Below are positions 41,622-49,504 of a stretch of DNA of 64,000 nt, piece after piece (position 1 is the first letter of the stretch; each line of letters opens with the position of its first letter). Under the pieces are notes generated by a model. That model saw only the letters and a program-made list of their open reading frames with translations, was not told where the DNA came from and did not search any database. This DNA comes from Sporosarcina sp. FSL K6-1508 (GTDB taxonomy: Bacteria > Bacillota > Bacilli > Bacillales_A > Planococcaceae): the NCBI RefSeq assembly GCF_038007465.1, contig NZ_JBBOXF010000001.1, positions 1,080,501 through 1,144,500 on the forward strand, in the 5' to 3' direction. A program made the translations under genes and the position numbers.

Positions 41622-41984
41622 ATGACGGAACGCGTACTCGCAACTGACGCTGCACTTGAACTCATTACGTTTTTGAGAGATAAACACGGTCCGCTTATGT
41701 TTCACCAATCGGGCGGCTGCTGCGATGGTTCGTCACCGATGTGCTATCCGGACGGGGAACTGATTGTAGGTGATCAAGACGTCCTGCTCGGCCATATTGG
41801 CGAAACACCGTTCTATATGCACAAAAACCAGTTTGAGTATTGGAAGCATACACAGCTGATCATTGACGTCGTCAACGGTCGAGGCGGCATGTTTTCACTC
41901 GAAGGCGTCGAAGGCAAACGCTTTTTAACCAGGTCACGTGCGTTTTCAGCTGAGGAGAACAAGGAACTGCAAACAAAAGCGTAA
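41622..41984 (+). CDS. DUF779-family protein
   Basis: A 120-residue cytoplasmic protein of the DUF779 family. FHQSGGCCDGSSPMCYPDGE has three conserved cysteines that could bind a metal or a cofactor. Such proteins are regularly encoded next to acetaldehyde-type aldehyde dehydrogenases, as here; the function is not established. ATG 41622 is spaced 8 bases from AAAAGGAGG; the GTG at 41616 is too close. Confidence 0.87.
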   Translation: MTERVLATDAALELITFLRDKHGPLMFHQSGGCCDGSSPMCYPDGELIVGDQDVLLGHIGETPFYMHKNQFEYWKHTQLIIDVVNGRGGMFSLEGVEGKRFLTRSRAFSAEENKELQTKA

Positions 41985-42000
41985 TCGCTCGTTGAGGTAC

Positions 42001-42042
42001 AAAAAAGGGATTCCCGGTAAAATTCGGGAATCCCTTTTTGTC
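42001..42042. terminator. Bidirectional terminator
   Basis: AAAAAAGGGATTCCCG pairs with CGGGAATCCCTTTTT around a short loop, between the convergent DUF779 and DCC genes. Confidence 0.92.
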
Positions 42043-42047
42043 GTTGG

Positions 42048-42440
42048 TTAAATGAAACGTTTCCGTTGATCTGGCGAGGGCAGCATACAAGCATCGTCTT
42101 TCTTACCAAACCATTTATAGCGATTCTTTGCAATGTAATCATATACAGCGTCACGAATTTTACGTGGTACGAGTATAAATAGAAATAACAGATGCCATAA
42201 TCCGTCTAGTTTTTTTGCTATACGGAGCGCTGCGGAAGACTTGGTGAACGCTTTACCGTTTTCAATTAAAACCAGACTGTCAACTTCGGATGGAATGGCA
42301 TATTGCTTCGTTAGTTCCATGCCTTTTTCACTTTGTAAGGAAGTGAAGAGGAAATGGGCTGAAGGGTCTCGCTTTATAATGAATTGCACACTTGAGTCAC
42401 AAAAATTACATTCGCCGTCAAAGAGAATAATTCTTTTCAT
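42048..42440 (-). CDS. DCC1-like thiol-disulfide oxidoreductase (DUF393, YuxK-like)
   Basis: A 130-residue protein with a short thioredoxin-like fold. The active motif DGECNFC (CxxC near residue 10) following the strand IILFD names the DCC family; SSAALRIAKKL and the C-terminal basic aromatic YKWFGKKDD are usual. Probably cytoplasmic; substrate unknown. The start at 42440 has TAGGAGG 7 bases upstream, so the frame from 42458 is too long. Single gene. Confidence 0.85.
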   Translation of the reverse strand: MKRIILFDGECNFCDSSVQFIIKRDPSAHFLFTSLQSEKGMELTKQYAIPSEVDSLVLIENGKAFTKSSAALRIAKKLDGLWHLLFLFILVPRKIRDAVYDYIAKNRYKWFGKKDDACMLPSPDQRKRFI

Positions 42441-42633
42441 AAAATAACCTCCTAGCATACCTGTCTTCTATAGTATAGCCTTTTGATGCATCTGCAAAAC
42501 GTCAAGGATGTAACTGTTTACATTTAACTGAAAAATTAGTATAATGGTAGTTAGAATAAGTAGAATTGCTGTTAAACGTTTGGATATTTTCTATCGCATT
42601 TAGCCCCGGCAAAATGATGAAAGGATGATCTAT

Positions 42634-42816
42634 ATGGAACGTTTACCGATTGAGCAATCTGAAATGGAACTAAGGCGGGATAGGGACTTTATCGATAAGT
42701 TGAATATGATTGGTGAAGGCGGACCAATCTATGAATACCCCGAGGATATTGAGGGGAAACGAGAAGAATCACATGTCTTTCATGATGAAGAAAATATGCC
42801 GCGTGATTACCAATAA
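42634..42816 (+). CDS. Small hypothetical acidic protein
   Basis: A 60-residue highly charged protein with no membrane segment (MERLPIEQSEMELRRDRDFI is the start; HVFHDEENMPRDYQ the end). AAAGGATG is 6 bases before ATG 42634, and a terminator follows the stop by a few bases, so it is probably a real transcript. I do not recognise the family. Confidence 0.6.
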   Translation: MERLPIEQSEMELRRDRDFIDKLNMIGEGGPIYEYPEDIEGKREESHVFHDEENMPRDYQ

Positions 42817-42818
42817 TT

Positions 42819-42851
42819 AAACCCCATCAAGATGTGGGGTTTTTCTGTTTT
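42819..42851 (+). terminator. Terminator after the 60-residue protein gene
   Basis: AACCCCATC pairs with GATGTGGGGTT with a small loop and bulge, followed by TTTCTGTTTTTT. Confidence 0.85.
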
Positions 42852-43355
42852 TTAACTGCACTTCTAAGGGATAGATTTGAAAGTTTTGGGTGTCTGTTGT
42901 CCAGTTCGAATTATTAATTGTGAAGGTACGGGCAGAGTCTTTCTATTGGAAAGGCTCTTTGTTGTTGTCTAGAATTGTTTGTTACGGTCGGTTTGGTGTT
43001 GGATATGATCGGTCAGCAGAAGTATATGATCAGTCGACCCAGCCAGGTAGGATTGAGCTGAAGCCTTCTCCAACAAATAGTGCCTCATACCTGTCATCCT
43101 ATCCTGACCAGGCGCTTGCGCTTTTGTTTTATTGTCAGAATGTGATTGACTGCTATGTCATATTTCATCATCCCACTTTATCTAGTGACTCGATTGTTTC
43201 GCTATTATAAGAGAATGCGCAATGCGAAAAATTGAGATTAAATCCCTCTTTATCGTTGTGTAAATTAAAATTTCTAATTTTCATGAGCGCCCGTAGAGTC
43301 TATCGCCCGTTTGTCCTTCTTCTTTTCACATGTAATAGGAGGAGGAGGTGAGAAT
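42852..43355. other. Gene-free stretch holding repeat array C
   Basis: The open frame at 42890-43210 has no ribosome binding site, runs through the repeat array and has no recognisable character. The only structures are array C (42982-43034) and the strong GGAGGAGGTG site of the coat gene at 43338-43350. The promoter of cotD, probably of a late mother-cell sigma factor, was not identified. Confidence 0.5.
42982..43034 (-). repeat. Repeat array C: three ATATGATCGGT units at 21-base period, inverted copy of array A
   Basis: TTACGGTCGGT (42982), ATATGATCGGT (43003) and ATATGATCAGT (43024) are exactly 21 bases apart. The unit is the reverse complement of the array A unit ACCGATCATAT. The array lies just after a terminator and before a spore coat gene. 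Confidence 0.7.
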
Positions 43356-43694
43356 ATGATGCAACATGGAAATATGATGCACCACGGAAATATGATGCCA
43401 CAAGGTAATTGGCAACAGGGTAATTGTCATGGTAATCAGGTACAGCCGGTTGTTTGCCCGACGCAATATCGTTGTCACGACCAATTTGTGCCACGGGAGG
43501 TTCCTTTTATTCATCCGATCGTCAATGTGAACCGGGTGAATACTGTTGAAATTCCACGTCACTATTTCACAGAAACGACACGGAATGTTATGGGTGAAAC
43601 ACTTCAGGCACAGCCTGGATTTGGCCCCGGAATGGGTGGTTACGGACCACAACAAGGTGGCTTTGGTGGCCCAGGTCGTCGACAGTGGAGGTAA
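43356..43694 (+). CDS. cotD: CotD-family spore coat protein
   Basis: Spore coat protein of 112 residues. The N-terminus is a repeat of HGNMM-type units rich in His, Met and Gln; a central VCPTQYRCHDQFVPREVPFIHP and VEIPRHYFTETTRNV give the CotD family pattern; the tail is Gly-Gln-Pro-rich (PGMGGYGPQQGGFGGPGRRQ). Inner-coat proteins of this type are made late in the mother cell. The strong site GGAGGAGGTGAGA precedes ATG 43356. It shows that the organism forms endospores. Confidence 0.85.
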   Translation: MMQHGNMMHHGNMMPQGNWQQGNCHGNQVQPVVCPTQYRCHDQFVPREVPFIHPIVNVNRVNTVEIPRHYFTETTRNVMGETLQAQPGFGPGMGGYGPQQGGFGGPGRRQWR

Positions 43695-43748
43695 GGATAG
43701 GTTATGGTAGAGTAGAGCTACCATAATTTTATGCAGAAGGTGAATTTG

Positions 43749-43934
43749 TTGAGAGCTTTTAAATTTGTCATTCCTATAATGTTGCTTGTTGGGGGATTTG
43801 GCTGGATGAAATTGAGTAAGGATTTCCAGGACGTACCCGAACTATCACGCTTTTTCATTATAATTGGTGCAATGCTTGTAAGCGGGGTAATTTCTTATTT
43901 CCTGTTCCCGAAAGATGAAGGCGAAAAATCCTGA
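43749..43934 (+). CDS. Small two-helix membrane protein
   Basis: A 61-residue protein with two hydrophobic segments (IPIMLLVGGFGWM and FFIIIGAMLVSGVISYFLF) and a basic N-terminus. TTG 43749 is best placed relative to AGAAGGTGA; the ATG at 43731 lies before the site. A strong terminator follows the stop. I do not recognise the family. Confidence 0.65.
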   Translation: MRAFKFVIPIMLLVGGFGWMKLSKDFQDVPELSRFFIIIGAMLVSGVISYFLFPKDEGEKS

Positions 43935-43938
43935 CAAG

Positions 43939-43972
43939 AGATCGATAGCAAATTTGCTATCGATCTTTTTTT
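43939..43972 (+). terminator. Terminator before bioY
   Basis: GATCGATAGCAAA pairs with TTTGCTATCGATC, followed by TTTTTTT. It isolates the small membrane protein gene from the biotin operon. Confidence 0.92.
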
Positions 43973-44036
43973 GTTTGTGTTTACGTTAATACTCTTATCA
44001 ATATATATATATAGGTTAACCAATAAAATATTTAGG

Positions 44037-44065
44037 TTGACGTATAATATGTTATCTATTATTCT
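44037..44065 (+). promoter_or_regulatory. Sigma-A promoter of bioY-bioB
   Basis: TTGACG at 44037-44042 and TATTCT at 44060-44065 with 17 bases between. The BirA-type operator covers the -10 region. Confidence 0.65.
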
Positions 44066-44079
44066 GTTAAAGATAACAT
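44049..44079 (+). promoter_or_regulatory. BirA-type biotin operator
   Basis: ATGTTATC (44049-44056) and GATAACAT (44072-44079) form a perfect 8-base dyad separated by 15 bases, the spacing characteristic of BirA sites. Biotinyl-AMP-bound BirA would cover the promoter -10 and start. The upstream GGTTAAC/GTTGAC pair (near 44014-44041) may be a second, degenerate half. Confidence 0.8.
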
Positions 44080-44097
44080 AAACGCTAGGGGTGTATT

Positions 44098-44694
44098 ATG
44101 ACAACAGCTACAGTGAAGACGAAAAGTAAAAGTATCATGAGTCCGTTAACGCTTGTCTACAGTGGGATGTTCGCGGCGCTGATGATGATCGGGGCAAATA
44201 TTACAGCGTTTGTACCATTTCTAGTTATAGGTGGCATACCGATTACGTTGCAGACTTTTTTCGCAATTCTTGCAGGACTTATTCTTGGCAGTCGCAGGGG
44301 AGCGCTCGCAATGACGGTCTATATGTTTATCGGACTTGCGGGGGCACCTGTATTTGCAAAGTTTGGCGGCGGAGTTGGGTCAATTATCAGTCCAACATTT
44401 GGATTTGTTGTATCTTTCATTTTTGTAGCATTCATTGCAGGGAAAATCGTTGAAAAGAATGGAAAGATACATGGTTATATTATCGCTGCACTTGTTGGAA
44501 TGGTTGTGAATTATGTATTCGGAACGAACTGGATGTATGTCGCATTTAAACTCTGGGCAGCTGCTCCTGATGTATTCTCCTATAAAGTGGCATGGGTATT
44601 GATGATGCCGCCGCTACCGAAAGATATCATTCTTGCCGTACTTGCCGGGATTTTCGGGCATCGTATGTATAAAGTGTTAAAAGTGAGGCGTTAA
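44098..44694 (+). CDS. bioY: Biotin transporter substrate-binding component BioY
   Basis: S-component of an ECF biotin importer, 198 residues with about six helices. LTLVYSGMFAALMMIGANI, the conserved loop IPITLQTFFAILAGLILG and SRRGALAMTVYMFIGLAGAPVFAKFGGG are family hallmarks. ATG 44098 follows CTAGGGGTG. A BirA-type operator at its promoter and bioB two bases downstream fix the role. The energy-coupling genes are elsewhere. Confidence 0.95.
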   Translation: MTTATVKTKSKSIMSPLTLVYSGMFAALMMIGANITAFVPFLVIGGIPITLQTFFAILAGLILGSRRGALAMTVYMFIGLAGAPVFAKFGGGVGSIISPTFGFVVSFIFVAFIAGKIVEKNGKIHGYIIAALVGMVVNYVFGTNWMYVAFKLWAAAPDVFSYKVAWVLMMPPLPKDIILAVLAGIFGHRMYKVLKVRR

Positions 44695-44696
44695 GT

Positions 44697-45701
44697 ATGA
44701 CTAACTATGATACTTTGGCGAAACGCGTACTTGAAGGGCACCAATTAACGGACAAGGAAGCCATTTCTGTTTTGGACAGTCCAGATGATGACTTGCTGCC
44801 GCTTCTTCACGCGGCTTATACAATTCGAAAACATTATTATGGAAATAAAGTAAAACTCAATATGATTATGAATACGAAATCGGGCTTATGCCCGGAAAAC
44901 TGCGGCTATTGTGCGCAGTCTATTATTTCGAAAGCGCCGATTGAAAAGTATTCCATGATGAAAAAAGAGGAAATTGTAGCCGGCGCGACAAGAGCAGCCG
45001 AATTAAATGCGGGAACCTACTGTATTGTGGCGAGCGGGAGAGGTCCTGTAAACCGTGAACTTGAAATTGTCATCGATTCTGTGAAGGAAATCAAGTCAAA
45101 ACATGAGCATATGACTGTTTGTGCATGCCTTGGACTTTTGAAGCCGGAACAGGCTTCCCGATTGAAAGAAGCTGGTGTAGACCGATATAATCACAATATT
45201 AATACGTCGGCAGAGCACCATGAAAGTATTACGACATCTCATACATATAATGACCGTGTAAACACAGTTAATATTGTGAAACAATCTGGCATTTCACCAT
45301 GTTCAGGTGTCATCATTGGTATGCGGGAAACACAACAAGATGTCGTCTCAATGGCACGCAGTTTGTACGCGATGGATACAGATTCAATTCCTATAAATTT
45401 TTTACACGCAGTAGATGGGACCCCGCTTGGCGGCACGGATGAGTTGACACCGTTTTACTGCTTGAAAGTGTTGTGCTTGTTTAGATTCATTAATCCGTCA
45501 AAGGAAATTAGAATTTCCGGTGGACGTGAAGTGAACTTGCGCAGCCTCCAACCGTTCGGGTTATATCCGGCAAACTCAATTTTTATCGGGGATTATTTAA
45601 CAACAAATGGTCAGGAGAGCGATAAGGATTTTCAAACACTAAAGGATATGGGGTTTGAAGTAGATTTGGAACCATTAGCCAAAGAACCAATTACAGTGTG
45701 A
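44697..45701 (+). CDS. bioB: Biotin synthase
   Basis: Radical-SAM enzyme of 334 residues that inserts sulfur into dethiobiotin. The radical cluster CPENCGYCAQS (CxxxCxxC) is near residue 67; YNHNINTSAEHH, SCSGVIIGM-like CSGVIIGMRETQQDVV and SGGREVNLRSLQPFGLYPANS are characteristic. It starts 2 bases after bioY, so both are co-translated under BirA control. Other bio genes are not here, so the cell may import dethiobiotin or biotin and use BioB for the last step. Confidence 0.95.
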   Translation: MTNYDTLAKRVLEGHQLTDKEAISVLDSPDDDLLPLLHAAYTIRKHYYGNKVKLNMIMNTKSGLCPENCGYCAQSIISKAPIEKYSMMKKEEIVAGATRAAELNAGTYCIVASGRGPVNRELEIVIDSVKEIKSKHEHMTVCACLGLLKPEQASRLKEAGVDRYNHNINTSAEHHESITTSHTYNDRVNTVNIVKQSGISPCSGVIIGMRETQQDVVSMARSLYAMDTDSIPINFLHAVDGTPLGGTDELTPFYCLKVLCLFRFINPSKEIRISGGREVNLRSLQPFGLYPANSIFIGDYLTTNGQESDKDFQTLKDMGFEVDLEPLAKEPITV

Positions 45702-45706
45702 ATTTA

Positions 45707-45743
45707 AAAATGGACTTCCCATTCAACGGGAAGTCCATTTTTA
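45707..45743. terminator. Bidirectional terminator after bioB
   Basis: AAATGGACTTCCC pairs with GGGAAGTCCATTTTT around ATTCAAC, between convergent genes. Confidence 0.9.
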
Positions 45744-46325
45744 TTCGGGAGGATTAAACGGTTGAAGAATATCCCGTTTGCCCTTCGTATGAAAAACAAG
45801 TACTTTATCAGTCGGATCGTACTTTTTACCGTAAAATGTTTCATCTTTATAAGTGTGGATTTCGTCGTAAGTCTGTGTCATTGCATTGTAGATTTCTTCT
45901 TCGCCTGAATCTGTTGGTGACCAGTATAAGATTTCAAGCACTGTGTTCTCACCTGTTGCAAGAGAACGACGATTATAACCGATACGCTGTGCATGGGAGA
46001 AGTTTTCGCGTGAGTAGAATTTAAGCCGTTTTGCAGTATCCGTGTCTTCATAATCGACGGGCTCTACTTCAAGGAGAATCGGTTTGTTTTTGGTCTTTAA
46101 CATAGTCAACAGTTTACCGCCAAGTCCCATACCGCGTGATTGTGTTGATACAAACAAATAGTCGACGAAAATAAACTTTTCGAATTCGACATACATGAGT
46201 ACGTGATGCGGTCCTTCATCTTTTTTATAGACGCTTTTCTTGTCAGTCAGTAATGCGTCCATATGTTCTTTTGACTTCATTTCTTCGACTGGAAAGTATT
46301 CGTTTAATTTCTCATACCAATTCAA
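45741..46325 (-). CDS. GNAT-family N-acetyltransferase
   Basis: Acetyl-CoA-dependent acetyltransferase of 194 residues. The core strand VDYLFVSTQSRGMGLGGKLLTML contains the CoA-binding RGMGLG loop (Q/RxxGxG/A), and the following LEVEPVDYEDTDTAKRLKFYS is the usual helix-strand continuation. The acceptor is unknown. It starts with TTG at 46325, with GTGGAGG 9 bases upstream. Single gene, converging with bioB. Confidence 0.82.
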   Translation of the reverse strand: MNWYEKLNEYFPVEEMKSKEHMDALLTDKKSVYKKDEGPHHVLMYVEFEKFIFVDYLFVSTQSRGMGLGGKLLTMLKTKNKPILLEVEPVDYEDTDTAKRLKFYSRENFSHAQRIGYNRRSLATGENTVLEILYWSPTDSGEEEIYNAMTQTYDEIHTYKDETFYGKKYDPTDKVLVFHTKGKRDILQPFNPPE

Positions 46326-46547
46326 AATGTATTGCCTCCACTGGTTTATTTACCCCGGAGTTTTTTGTTTTGGATCGTGAGACCAAGGAAAAAAGAAGGG
46401 CCGTAAAAAATCCTCTATATACCCTATGCCCTTAATTCAAAAAGGTAAACCTTCTTAATTTCAAATCAATAAAATGAAACTATTCCCCTGTTTAACCGTA
46501 TACTTTACTATCAGCAAAAATCTTTGATAATGGAAAAGGGTGTATAT

Positions 46548-48254
46548 ATGTTTAACTTAATACTATTTTCAATTATTGTGGGCGTCATTTTCAGTTTAGT
46601 AATCGTCCCATTTATCTTGAGTACTCAAAAGAAACCGAGTGTGGATGAGGCAAAAGCGAATGTAAGAGTTCCTTTTAATAGAGGAGCGGCGATTGTCGTC
46701 GTGGCGATTCTGTCTGCTATTGTCGTGTTCGTGTTTTACTACACTACAAACATGGATCGTAATTGGACGTCTCTATGGATAGCATTTCTTATCGTTACTT
46801 TCCTTGGAGCAATCTCAGCGGGCGGGAAAGACCGCCAATTGAAACTCGTTCTATTTTTAGGTTCTCTCGCTTTTGGAGCATATATTCTCAGTGCGCCACT
46901 ATTCAACGCCGATAAGAAATACAAAGCAGTTGAAATGGACCAGCAAGTGGAAATTAAAGCATTCGATGAAACAAAAACACCCGCAAGTGTTCCTCCGAAA
47001 TTTGCCCGTAATAAGATGAAGAAAGCATTTGGGCAAGTGCCGAATACGAGTTACTATGAACTGGGCAGTCTGCAAATTCAAAAGGTCGATGGCAAGTTTG
47101 TCTATATTGCGCCCGTCGAGTTTTCAGGCTTCTTTAAATGGTGGAATGCGAAAACAACGCCAGGGTACTTTACGATGAGTGCGACAGATTCATCAGATAA
47201 CCCGAAATTCGTGAAAGCTGAAATGGCGTATACACCTTCATCATTCTTCCATAAAGAAGTGGAACGTCATATACGAATGAAAATGCCGAACCTTATTTTT
47301 TACGGTGATGTACAACTTGAAATTGATGATGATGGAAAACCGCACTATATCCGCTCTTACGGGGAATTTATATCCGCACGTAATGGCTTTGATGTTAAAG
47401 GGATTGTGACGGTCGATCCTGCTAATGGCGATGTGAAGAAGTATTCGCTTGCAGATGTGCCCGATTTTATCGATGGAGCTGTTTCGCCTGAGGCGGTAAG
47501 CCTGCAAAACAGTTATTTCGGAAACTATGTCCATGGTTTTTGGAATTCAGTCGTTGGGAAAAAAGATGTCAAGCTGCCGTCTGATGAAGGAACAGAGGCG
47601 AATGTGAGTCCGATTTTCGACGAGAAGGGCCATATGTATTACTTTACAGACTTCACAAGTCCGAAAGAAGGCGTCGACTCGATGCTCGGCTATGCATTGA
47701 CGGATGGTAAGACAGGTGAAGCAACGTATTATACAGGCAATCTGGAAGAGTCATATATGGATTCACAAGGAGCGCTTCAGATTATTGAAAAGAAATTCAT
47801 TGAGAAGAAATGGTCTGGTGAAATGCCGGTCTTGTACAATTTTTACGGTGAAGCAAGTTGGTTGACGCCAGTGCTTGATTCGAATGGATTCTTGCAAAAT
47901 TATTTCATCGTATCAGCTGCCAATCCGGAAATATCGGTCTTCGGCAACACGCCGAACGAGGCATTGAAATTATATAAGACAGCTCTCCAGCGCGGGAGCA
48001 GCAATGTAGGCGGCAGTTCGAGCGCGGAAGAAGCGAAAGCCGCGGTAACGGTTGTACGTGTATTTAAAGAGCGCGTTGGTGACTTTACGCTCGTTTCATT
48101 TTTAGCAGATGATGGACGTAACTTTATTGTTTCGTCGGAAACGGTGCCGCTCGCGATCTATATTCAAGAAGGCGATAAGCTTGCCGTTACGTATTTGGAG
48201 ACAGGTGAATTATTCTTGCCTGTGAAAGAATTGACGAACGTCAGCATGGAATAA
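46548..48254 (+). CDS. Large membrane protein of unknown function
   Basis: A 568-residue protein with a hydrophobic helix at residues 3-24 and three more at about 50-110, followed by a large soluble part of about 450 residues, by topology outside the cell. Notable stretches are GFFKWWNAKTTPGYFTMSAT, FYGEASWLTPVLDSNGFLQN and an OB-like C-terminal region starting near AVTVVRVFKERVGDF. No catalytic motif was recognised. ATG 46548 follows GGAAAAGGGTG at about 6 bases. A strong terminator follows. I do not recognise the family beyond a resemblance to uncharacterised Bacillales membrane proteins. Confidence 0.6.
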   Translation: MFNLILFSIIVGVIFSLVIVPFILSTQKKPSVDEAKANVRVPFNRGAAIVVVAILSAIVVFVFYYTTNMDRNWTSLWIAFLIVTFLGAISAGGKDRQLKLVLFLGSLAFGAYILSAPLFNADKKYKAVEMDQQVEIKAFDETKTPASVPPKFARNKMKKAFGQVPNTSYYELGSLQIQKVDGKFVYIAPVEFSGFFKWWNAKTTPGYFTMSATDSSDNPKFVKAEMAYTPSSFFHKEVERHIRMKMPNLIFYGDVQLEIDDDGKPHYIRSYGEFISARNGFDVKGIVTVDPANGDVKKYSLADVPDFIDGAVSPEAVSLQNSYFGNYVHGFWNSVVGKKDVKLPSDEGTEANVSPIFDEKGHMYYFTDFTSPKEGVDSMLGYALTDGKTGEATYYTGNLEESYMDSQGALQIIEKKFIEKKWSGEMPVLYNFYGEASWLTPVLDSNGFLQNYFIVSAANPEISVFGNTPNEALKLYKTALQRGSSNVGGSSSAEEAKAAVTVVRVFKERVGDFTLVSFLADDGRNFIVSSETVPLAIYIQEGDKLAVTYLETGELFLPVKELTNVSME

Positions 48255-48299
48255 TAAAAAATGGAGTGTCAGGAGAATTCGTCCTGCGCTCCATTTTTT
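48255..48299 (+). terminator. Terminator before ctsR
   Basis: AAAAAATGGAG and CAGGA pair with TCCTG and CTCCATTTTTTG. Confidence 0.9.
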
Positions 48300-48360
48300 G
48301 TTTAGTACGGTTAAAAGGTATTGCAACAAGCCGATACTGGCTGAGTCTGGTGCATATCGA

Positions 48361-48414
48361 TTGCAGAACATACGGAATGTCATGTACAATCAAGTCAAAG
48401 ATAGTCAAAGTCAA
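48361..48414 (+). promoter_or_regulatory. Promoter and CtsR operator of the ctsR operon
   Basis: TTGCAG (48361-48366) and TACAAT (48385-48390) are 18 bases apart. The CtsR box follows at once: AGTCAAA at 48393-48399 and 48403-48409, with a third partial repeat. Tandem heptads of this kind (consensus RGTCAAANANRGTCAAA) are bound by CtsR (established). Confidence 0.9.
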
Positions 48415-48446
48415 CGGCTTATCCCCCGTATGAAAGAGGTGAGGGC

Positions 48447-48917
48447 ATGAGAAACATTTCCGACATTATAGAAGGATATTTGAAATCCATAATCGAAGAG
48501 GAACAGTGTGGAATTATTGAAATCAAGCGCAATGAAGTTGCTGAAAAGTTCCAGTGCGTTCCTTCTCAAATCAACTACGTCATTAAAACCCGTTTCACAG
48601 CGGAGCGTGGTTATGCAGTTGAATCGAAGCGCGGGGGCGGCGGCTATATACGCATTTTCCGCGTGCAAGCAAATTCGCGTAAAGAATTGATTGAACATAT
48701 TTTGGGCGGTATCCAATCGGGAGCTTCCTATACGATGGCCTTGGATGTCGTTTACAGACTGATTGAGGAAGAAGTCATATCGGAACGCGAATCAAAGCTC
48801 ATTCTTGCTGCTGTCGATCGAACGACGATTCATCAGCCGCTTCCGGAACGTGATATTATACGTGCGCGCATTTTACAGGCGATGCTCTTGACGCTTATTT
48901 ACGAACAGCTCAACTAA
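48447..48917 (+). CDS. ctsR: Class III heat-shock repressor CtsR
   Basis: Dimeric repressor of the clp genes, 156 residues. ISDIIEGYLKSIIEEEQCG opens the winged helix, VPSQINYVIKTRFTAERGY is the recognition part and KRGGGGYIRI is the glycine-rich wing that senses heat. The C-terminal half is the four-helix domain contacted by McsB. GAAAGAGGTGAGGGC precedes the ATG. First gene of ctsR-mcsA-mcsB-clpC, under its own control. Confidence 0.97.
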   Translation: MRNISDIIEGYLKSIIEEEQCGIIEIKRNEVAEKFQCVPSQINYVIKTRFTAERGYAVESKRGGGGYIRIFRVQANSRKELIEHILGGIQSGASYTMALDVVYRLIEEEVISERESKLILAAVDRTTIHQPLPERDIIRARILQAMLLTLIYEQLN

Positions 48918-48949
48918 TCGTCAATCTAACTATTATGAGGTGGCTTTCG

Positions 48950-49504
48950 ATGATATGTGAAAATTGTAAAGAACGACCTGCTTCCATTACGATCACCCAA
49001 GAAAGTGTGGTCGGATCGATGGAAAGACACTTATGTGAAAAGTGCGCTTTCCAATCGCAGACATTCCAATTTGACCCCAACCAGGAACCCCTGTCGATTC
49101 AGCAGTTCCTATCCCACTGGTTCGGAGGTTCTGATCCTTTCTTGGCGCAACCACAAACGCGGGGAGAGTTGTTAGAAGGACCCGAATGTCCTTCTTGCGG
49201 TCTGACGTTCCCGAAATTTCTTGACATCGGAAAGTTTGGCTGTTCCGAATGCTACGACACATTCCGCGGGAACCTACCGCATGTATTTGGCAAGCTTCAC
49301 AACGGTCACTCTACTCATACCGGAAAAATCCCGGTTTCTTTCAACGAATTATATGCAGTCAAAAAGAAAATTGAAGAAATCCGAGTGAAAATGAAAGAGG
49401 CTGTGGAAGCCGAGCATTTTGAAGAGGCGGCAGCTTTGCGTGATGAAGCGAATACACTAAAGCAACACCTTGCCCATGGAGGTGAAGAAAACGATGTCGA
49501 TTGA
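48950..49504 (+). CDS. mcsA: McsA, zinc-binding activator of McsB
   Basis: Adaptor of 184 residues. Four Cys pairs (CENC, CEKC, CPSC, CSEC) form two zinc modules, and a C-terminal UVR motif (KMKEAVEAEHFEEAAALRDE) pairs with ClpC. McsA activates the arginine kinase McsB. ATG 48950 follows GAGGTGG at 6 bases; the in-frame ATG at 48935 overlaps it. It overlaps mcsB by 11 bases. Confidence 0.95.
   Translation: MICENCKERPASITITQESVVGSMERHLCEKCAFQSQTFQFDPNQEPLSIQQFLSHWFGGSDPFLAQPQTRGELLEGPECPSCGLTFPKFLDIGKFGCSECYDTFRGNLPHVFGKLHNGHSTHTGKIPVSFNELYAVKKKIEEIRVKMKEAVEAEHFEEAAALRDEANTLKQHLAHGGEENDVD

Noticed and set aside
42890..43210. 106-codon rightward frame
   Set aside because: No ribosome binding site, no recognisable domain, and it runs through repeat array C.
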